DNA from: CALAGJ01 sp964293305
GTDB taxonomy: Bacteria > Bacteroidota > Bacteroidia > Chitinophagales > Chitinophagaceae
Length of the DNA stretch: 11,594 bases
Direction of reading: 5' to 3'
Assembly: GCA_964293305.1 (NCBI GenBank)
Contig: CAXYYO010000062.1
Coordinates: 1 to 11,594, forward strand
The translations under genes were made by a program, and so were the position numbers. Below the pieces are notes generated by a model. That model had not been told where the DNA came from and ran no database searches. It saw only the letters and a program-made list of their open reading frames with translations. This document shows, in pieces, positions 6,847 through 11,594 of the stretch. Positions within the stretch are counted from its first letter, which is position 1, and each line of letters starts with the position of its first letter.

Positions 6847-7538
6847 CTAGATTAAATTCAGGAGTTTTTCTTTGAGTATATTAATTCCTCTGGAAGCGGA
6901 TGCTTCTATCGTAATAAAATTTGAGAGTGAAAGATTTTCCGAGATGGATTTGTCAATAACAAATTTTCTTGCAAAGGAGGGTACAAATTGTAATAGGCTT
7001 GCAGCAGGATAAACTGCAAGAGATGTTCCAATTACAACAAAGATTTCCGCAGTAGTTGTTATTGTGGCGGCACTTTCAATTCACGGAACTGGCTCTTCAA
7101 ACCAAACGATATGCGGTCTTAATGATAGCCATCTTCCGCTAAATCTCCAAGCGCTAAATCATTTTTAGTATCGTAGATAAGGTTTTCATTTCGTTCGCTT
7201 CTTATTTTAAAAATTTCACCATGCAAATGCAAAATATTTTTACTGCCTGCACGTTCATGCAAATCGTCAATGTTTTGAGTAATGATGATTACATTAAACC
7301 ATTGTTCCAGTTCCTTCAGCACAATATGTGCTGTATTTGGTTCTGCATCTAATACTTCTTTGCGTCGATAATTATAAAAGTCCAAAACAAGTTGTGGATT
7401 TTTTTTCCATGCATGAGGAGTGGCTACATCTTCTATGTTATAGCCAGCCCATAAACCATTACTATCTCTAAATGTTTTTAAACCACTTTCTGCACTAATG
7501 CCAGCCCCGGAAAGTACTACCAGGTTTTTTTTGTCCAT
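6847..7538 (-). pseudogene. Sir2-family NAD-dependent protein deacylase (CobB-like), disrupted
   Basis: The intact first 139 codons encode the sirtuin NAD-binding and catalytic core: GAGISAESGLKTFRD (NAD loop), TQNIDDLHERAG and HLHGE with the catalytic His. The frame then stops at TAA 7119-7121. Family homology continues in another frame as LRPHIVWFEEPVP, then IVE-type sequence with FVVIGTSLAVYPAA and a normal C-terminal end at TAG 6847-6849. Loss of one base between 7122 and 7123 would restore GYQLRPH, the usual sirtuin wording. A second lesion, TGA at 7081-7083, interrupts the restored frame where homologues have a hydrophobic residue, often Met. The total span corresponds to about 230 codons, normal for a CobB-type sirtuin. 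The conserved Ser-containing GTSL motif lies beyond both lesions, so the truncated product should be inactive. It lies 122 bases downstream of the decarboxylase gene on the same strand. Confidence 0.88.
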
Positions 7539-7637
7539 ATTCGGCTAACTATAACTTGATTGACCATGTAGTTTCAAAATATTTCTTAAAAATAACCCAA
7601 AAACACAAGTCTAATCGAAAGCAGTACTTATGCGAGT

Positions 7638-7675
7638 AAAAAAAATTGCTAAGGGCTATTTTATTTTAGATAGCC
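7638..7675 (-). terminator. Weak candidate terminator of the decarboxylase gene
   Basis: Read on the minus strand, GGCTAT (7670-7675) pairs with ATAGCC (7654-7659) over a 10-base loop that includes the stop codon, and a run of eight T follows 8 bases later (7638-7645). The short stem and the gap before the T run make it a poor example. Confidence 0.3.
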
Positions 7676-9091
7676 TAATATTTTAAGCATGCTTACTGCT
7701 GATTGTTCTTTAGCATATACCCAATCTATTAATTTACCAGTTTTATCCTTTTCAACAATTATATGTTTTGGGGATGGTATCAAACAGTGTTTTATACCAC
7801 CATAACCACTTATTTGATCTTGGTATGCCCCTGTATGAAAAAAACCAACATAAAGGGGTTCTTTATTATTAGGGTCATCTGGTTTAGTGGAGTTTTTTAT
7901 TTTGGGAAGGAAAACTTCATTAATATGCTCTTCACTATCATAATAGTCATGACTATCACAGGTAATGCCACCTAGTACTACCCGGTGATACTCATTATCC
8001 CATTTATTGATTGGTAGCATGAGGAATCTTTCACCTATACCCCATGTATCTGGCAAAGTAGTAATGAATGAAGAGTCGATCATATACCAGCACTCACGGT
8101 CATTTTGATTTTTCTCAGCTATTACGCTATATATATGAGCCATACTTTCACCTACTGTATAACTACCAAACTCTGTAAAGATGTTTGGCATAGGTACTTT
8201 AGCCTTCTTGCATGACTTTTTTATATTACCAACAATTTCATTAATCATAAATTGGTAATTATATTCAAACCCTAAAGAATGCTTGATAGGAAATCCGCCG
8301 CCAATATTTATACTATCAAGTTCAGGACAAATTTTTCTAAGCTGACAATACAGGTTGATGATTTTATTGAGTTCACTCCAGTAATAAATATCATCTTTTA
8401 TACCTTTGTTCAAGAAGATATGAAGCATCTTTAGCTGAAATTTTTCTTCATTACCTTCTATTTCATCTACATAAAATTCCAATATATCCTTTGCTCGAAT
8501 ACCAAGCCTTGATGTATAAAATGGAAAATTGGGTTCTTCCTCTGCAGCCACCCTTATACCAAGTTTGAATGGTTTTCTTACACTCCTTTTGTATGCAAGT
8601 AGCTCTTCTTTGTTATCCAGAATTGGTATTACATTTTTAAAATCTGTATTTATAAGCCTAGCTATACGAGAGGTATATCCCCTTTGTTTGTAACCATTAC
8701 AAACTATAAATGTTTCTTTATTAATCTTCCTTTTTTTAAATAACTGATTAATAATTTCTATATCATAAGCAAAAGAGGTTTCTAAATGAATATCATGCTT
8801 TAAGGCTTCTTCTACTATAAATGAAAAGTGTGAACTCTTAGTACAGTAACAGTAATTGTAATTTCCCTCATACTTATGTTTCTTGAATGCGTTGGCAAAC
8901 ATTTGCTTGGCCTTGTTGATCTGCATTCCAATTTTAGGTAAATAGGTAAGCTTAAGTGGGGTACCGTATTTATCTATTAATTTTTTTATATCAACATCAT
9001 TGTATGTTAGGTATGCCTCGTCATTTAAATCAAAATCTTCCTGTGGGAAATGGAATGTTTGTTTTACTAAAGAAGTATAAGTATTTGTCAT
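7661..9091 (-). CDS. Arginine-decarboxylase-like fold-III PLP decarboxylase
   Basis: A 476-residue protein of the alanine-racemase-fold PLP decarboxylase group, close in wording to the ~460-480-residue proteins annotated as arginine decarboxylase in Bacteroidota. Lys85 in YCYCTKSSHF is the expected Schiff-base lysine at the start of the barrel. GGGFP (264-268) matches the PLP-phosphate loop, TEFGSY (306-311) the conserved Glu-Phe-Gly strand end, CDSHD (378-382) the Cys-Asp of the active site contributed across the dimer, and GAY (421-423) the Tyr near PLP. The family role would be decarboxylation of arginine to agmatine for polyamine synthesis, in the cytosol. It is much shorter than classical SpeA (~630 residues), so the substrate is inferred; related members act on ornithine, lysine, diaminopimelate or carboxynorspermidine. 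No agmatine-processing gene is next to it. ATG 9091 has a leader of about 30 bases from a -7 element. Confidence 0.83.
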   Translation of the reverse strand: MTNTYTSLVKQTFHFPQEDFDLNDEAYLTYNDVDIKKLIDKYGTPLKLTYLPKIGMQINKAKQMFANAFKKHKYEGNYNYCYCTKSSHFSFIVEEALKHDIHLETSFAYDIEIINQLFKKRKINKETFIVCNGYKQRGYTSRIARLINTDFKNVIPILDNKEELLAYKRSVRKPFKLGIRVAAEEEPNFPFYTSRLGIRAKDILEFYVDEIEGNEEKFQLKMLHIFLNKGIKDDIYYWSELNKIINLYCQLRKICPELDSINIGGGFPIKHSLGFEYNYQFMINEIVGNIKKSCKKAKVPMPNIFTEFGSYTVGESMAHIYSVIAEKNQNDRECWYMIDSSFITTLPDTWGIGERFLMLPINKWDNEYHRVVLGGITCDSHDYYDSEEHINEVFLPKIKNSTKPDDPNNKEPLYVGFFHTGAYQDQISGYGGIKHCLIPSPKHIIVEKDKTGKLIDWVYAKEQSAVSMLKILGYLK

Positions 9092-9127
9092 TTACCGATT
9101 TAAATTGTTACTGATTAAAAATGCCAA

Positions 9128-9135
9128 CAAAAATA
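9128..9135 (-). promoter_or_regulatory. -7 promoter element of the decarboxylase gene (TATTTTTG)
   Basis: Read on the minus strand this is an exact TAnnTTTG match, 36 bases before the ATG at 9091. No TTG-type -33 element was found at the usual distance. Confidence 0.42.
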
Positions 9136-9264
9136 TATCTTTATCTATCTGCTTTTAAAATATTTTATTTCTCAATTATCTGTATTTCAGTCATAGAGAC
9201 TTAAAGAAAATTTCCATTTAACTACTATGGTGCAGTTATACGAAAATTTTCATTTTCTATATAC

Positions 9265-9292
9265 AAAAAATGGATGCAAATAGCATCCATTT
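9265..9292 (-). terminator. Rho-independent terminator of the UDP-glucose dehydrogenase gene
   Basis: A perfect 10-bp stem, AAATGGATGC (9268-9277) with GCATCCATTT (9283-9292), around a 5-base loop. On the minus strand the second arm runs into a six-T stretch (9265-9270). It begins 20 bases after the ugd stop codon. Confidence 0.85.
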
Positions 9293-9312
9293 CAAGGTAT
9301 TTTATAATTGAA

Positions 9313-10638
9313 TTAAAATCTTCCTGTGCCTATACCGTAATATGCAAAACCCAATTCCTCAATTTCATCGGGATGATACACATTTCTTCCATCAAAAATT
9401 ACCCTTCCCTTCATGCGTTGTTTAACTCCTTCCCAATCCGGTAAACGAAACTCTGCCCACTCTGTAATTAAAACAAGTGCATCTGCCCCATCTACAACCT
9501 GCATGGCATCATCTTGAAAATCCACATTACTACCTTTAAGCATGTGTCTTGCTTCTTTTATGGATATTGGATCATAGGCACTTACTTCAGCTCCTGCTGC
9601 TAGTAAAGCTTCAATGATTACAAGGCTTGGTGCCTCACGCATATCATCTGTATTGGGTTTGAAAGAGAGACCCCATAATGCAAACTTCTTACCTTTAATA
9701 TCACCCTTGAAATAGTTATTGATTTTATTAAGGATCACTTTTTTCTGATCTTCATTTACATCTTCTACACTTTGTAAAATGCGTAAGTCATGGCCATATT
9801 CTCTTGCAGTGCGTATTAATGCTTTCACATCTTTTGGAAAACAGCTACCACCATAACCAATACCGGAATAAATAAATCTTGTGCCAATACGTGTGTCACT
9901 GCCAATTCCCTGACGTACATGGTTTACATCTGCACCAACCTTTTCGCAGAGATTAGCTATATCATTCATAAATGAAATCTTTGTAGCCAACATGGCATTT
10001 GCAGCATATTTCGTCATTTCTGCGGATGGCACATCCATAAACATTATTGGATGGCCATTGATTACAAATGGCTCATACAAATGATGCAAAATATTTTTTG
10101 CTTTCTCACTTTCCACGCCTATTACAATTCTATCCGGCTTTAAAAAATCATCAACAGCAGCTCCTTCTTTTAAAAATTCTGGGTTGCTAGCTACATCAAA
10201 TTGTATATCAGCACTACGCTTTTTTAAAGCACCACTTATAGCAGTTTTTACCTTTCCAGCCGTACCAACAGGAACAGTACTTTTAGTAACAACAATAAGA
10301 TATCCATTCATATGCCTACCAACAGCATCAGCCACTTGAATTACATATTGTAGGTCTGCACTGCCATCCTCACCGGGAGGGGTACCCACAGCTATGAAAG
10401 CAACTTGAGCTCCAACAATTGCCTCCTGAAGATTTGTACTAAAATGTAACCTGCCTTTTTTAAAATTTCGCTCTACGATATCCTCCAGGCCTGGTTCATA
10501 GATAGGAAGAATGCCGCTTTGTAGATTGCGAATTTTTTGCTCATTTACGTCTACACATACTACATCTGTTCCTACTTCTGCAAGACATGCTCCAGTTACT
10601 AAACCTACATAGCCGGTACCGATAACAACAATTTTCAT
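9313..10638 (-). CDS. ugd: UDP-glucose 6-dehydrogenase
   Basis: A 441-residue, full-length member of the UDP-glucose/GDP-mannose dehydrogenase family, which oxidises UDP-glucose twice with NAD+ to UDP-glucuronate, a precursor for exopolysaccharide, capsule or LPS sugars in the cytosol. Rossmann motif GTGYVG (7-12) with Asp30 binding the NAD ribose; GTP at 85-87; KSTVPVGT (119-126); NPEFLKEG (152-159) with Glu154; the central helix with KYAANAMLATK (210-220); the catalytic Cys266 in GYGGSCFPKD (261-270); and the C-terminal UDP-binding domain with SFKPNTDDMREAPS (325-338) and FDGRN (415-419). The catalytic Cys and the SFKPNTDD wording favour UDP-glucose over GDP-mannose as substrate. ATG 10638 is the family start. 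It has its own near-consensus promoter and a strong terminator, so it is probably a single-gene unit; no polysaccharide genes are adjacent. Confidence 0.96.
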   Translation of the reverse strand: MKIVVIGTGYVGLVTGACLAEVGTDVVCVDVNEQKIRNLQSGILPIYEPGLEDIVERNFKKGRLHFSTNLQEAIVGAQVAFIAVGTPPGEDGSADLQYVIQVADAVGRHMNGYLIVVTKSTVPVGTAGKVKTAISGALKKRSADIQFDVASNPEFLKEGAAVDDFLKPDRIVIGVESEKAKNILHHLYEPFVINGHPIMFMDVPSAEMTKYAANAMLATKISFMNDIANLCEKVGADVNHVRQGIGSDTRIGTRFIYSGIGYGGSCFPKDVKALIRTAREYGHDLRILQSVEDVNEDQKKVILNKINNYFKGDIKGKKFALWGLSFKPNTDDMREAPSLVIIEALLAAGAEVSAYDPISIKEARHMLKGSNVDFQDDAMQVVDGADALVLITEWAEFRLPDWEGVKQRMKGRVIFDGRNVYHPDEIEELGFAYYGIGTGRF

Positions 10639-10710
10639 TTAATATCTCTGTTTTATAAAATATTTTCGGCATTTTATAAACATGCAGAAAAATTTTGTTT
10701 TGAAAGGATG

Positions 10711-10742
10711 CAAAAATATAGTCTTGAAGCATTATTTGCAAA
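10711..10742 (-). promoter_or_regulatory. Promoter of ugd with -33 and -7 elements
   Basis: On the minus strand, TTTG (10739-10742) is followed 20 bases later by TATTTTTG (10711-10718). This fits the Bacteroidota TTTG-N(19-21)-TAnnTTTG promoter exactly. Transcription would start near 10704, giving a leader of about 65 bases before the ugd ATG at 10638. The -33 element lies inside a perfect palindrome, ATTTGCAAAT (10734-10743). Confidence 0.65.
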
Positions 10743-10823
10743 TGACTATGGATATTTAGTTGGAATTAAAATGAGAATTGTTTTATGATTTGCAATTACA
10801 TATTTTTATTTGCACATGCAAAT
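10734..10823. repeat. Three ATTTGCA-type palindromic sites in the ugd/CHR divergent spacer
   Basis: ATTTGCAAAT at 10734-10743 is a perfect palindrome, ATTTGCAATT at 10788-10797 matches it at nine of ten positions, and ATTTGCA-CA-TGCAAAT at 10808-10823 is a perfect inverted repeat with a 2-base gap. The first covers the ugd -33 element and the last overlaps the start codons of the CHR gene. They could be operator sites of a shared regulator. Confidence 0.35.
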
Positions 10824-11594
10824 GACCGAACCATCTAAACCAAAATTTAAAGAGGCCCTTCAATTTTGGACTAAATTAGGATTTATAAGCTTTGGAGGCC
10901 CTGCGGGCCAAATAGCCTTGATGCATGAATTTTTAGTCGATAAAAAAAAATGGATTAGTGATAAGAAATTTTTGCACGCACTCAATTATTGTATGCTATT
11001 ACCAGGCCCGGAGGCACAGCAGCTCTGTGTTTATATCGGCTGGCTACTTCATGGGTCTATAGGTGGGGTGGCTGCAGGTTTACTATTTATATTGCCATCA
11101 CTATTCATATTGGCCGGGCTTAGTTTAATTTATGTGTTGAGTGGGAATAACCCTTGGATAATGGCTTTATTTGATGGATTGAAACCAGCAGTTATTGCTA
11201 TTGTTATTCTTGCTTTAATAAAAATTGCAAAAAAAGCATTATCCAATTATTTTCATTACGCGTTAGCGGTATCTGCCTTCGTTTGTATTTTCTTTTTTAA
11301 TATACCTTTTCCCGTCATCATTATTGTAGCTATATTATTGGCAATTATATTGCGGCAAGTGTACCCGAAAGCTTTACAAACAAAATCCACGATAAAGCAA
11401 AATACAATAATAGATGAATCCAGTTATTTTATAAATTCAAACACTGTTTCACAAAAAAGTAATTATAATCCTAAACGGTTTTGGATGCTGGTGGCTGCTA
11501 TTGGGGTTTTATGCGCATTACCCTTAGTAGTATTGTATTTATTTAGTGACGATTTTTTATTCTGGAGTCAAATGTCATTCTTTTTCACAAAAGC
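10822..11594 (+). CDS. Chromate transporter (CHR) family membrane protein, 3'-truncated by window edge
   Basis: The frame is open from ATG 10822 to the end of the window (257 full codons) with no stop, so the gene continues beyond it. ATG 10816 is in the same frame and is an alternative start two codons earlier. After a short hydrophilic lead, residues 20-34 (GFISFGGPAGQIALM) and 60-68 (LPGPEAQQL) match the two signature motifs of the CHR family N-terminal half, followed by hydrophobic segments near 66-104, 113-135, 145-160 and 162-178. A hydrophilic linker (~183-219) leads into a new hydrophobic helix at ~220-240, the start of the second half of a two-domain CHR protein. Members are inner-membrane transporters; some export chromate and confer resistance, but many are uncharacterised, so chromate is not assured as substrate. 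It is divergent from ugd across a 183-base spacer. Confidence 0.9.
   Translation, partial: MTEPSKPKFKEALQFWTKLGFISFGGPAGQIALMHEFLVDKKKWISDKKFLHALNYCMLLPGPEAQQLCVYIGWLLHGSIGGVAAGLLFILPSLFILAGLSLIYVLSGNNPWIMALFDGLKPAVIAIVILALIKIAKKALSNYFHYALAVSAFVCIFFFNIPFPVIIIVAILLAIILRQVYPKALQTKSTIKQNTIIDESSYFINSNTVSQKSNYNPKRFWMLVAAIGVLCALPLVVLYLFSDDFLFWSQMSFFFTK

Noticed and set aside
7119..7538. A complete 139-residue sirtuin-like protein
   Set aside because: The family sequence continues past the stop in another frame to a normal C-terminus, so this is the front part of a broken gene.
1..11594. A defence island, prophage, integron or CRISPR locus
   Set aside because: No nuclease, integrase, transposase, cas gene or regular spaced repeat was found; the lone sirtuin is of the CobB size and type, not a defence-fused SIR2 domain.

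Overview
The window looks like ordinary chromosome from a low-GC member of the Bacteroidota, most likely Chitinophagaceae or a close relative. The evidence is a secreted protein with a type IX secretion (T9SS) C-terminal sorting domain and SprB-like repeats, several TAnnTTTG-type -7 promoter elements, mostly weak Shine-Dalgarno sequences, and protein families typical of that phylum (short fold-III arginine decarboxylase, YGYGLPN-type S8 peptidase tail). No rRNA, tRNA, CRISPR array, insertion sequence or phage gene was recognised.

Layout, left to right. 1-375 (+): 3' end of a subtilisin-family (S8) peptidase gene cut by the window edge, closed by a strong terminator. 376-806: gene-poor spacer with the terminator, a possible 26-codon ORF and a candidate promoter for the next gene. 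807-2636 (+): fused permease/ATPase ABC exporter subunit starting at TTG and carrying Asp in place of the catalytic Walker B Glu. 2774-3898 (-): Cys/Met-metabolism PLP enzyme (cystathionine gamma-synthase/lyase type), convergent with the exporter. 4165-4641 (-): small predicted outer-membrane beta-barrel protein. 4784-6748 (+): 654-residue T9SS-exported multidomain adhesin-like protein, divergent from the barrel gene and followed by a strong terminator. 6847-7538 (-): Sir2-family deacylase gene broken by a frameshift and an in-frame stop. 7661-9091 (-): arginine-decarboxylase-like PLP enzyme. 9313-10638 (-): UDP-glucose 6-dehydrogenase with a good promoter and terminator. 10822-11594 (+): 5' part of a chromate-transporter (CHR) family membrane protein that runs off the window.

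The genes do not form one pathway or a recognisable defence or mobile system. Most appear to be single transcription units with their own promoters and terminators. The points most worth a second look are the decayed sirtuin gene, the predicted heterodimeric exporter whose partner is not here, a cluster of ATTTGCA-type palindromes between the divergent ugd and CHR genes, and small unexplained ORFs around the exporter gene. I did not find a convincing new biological system.
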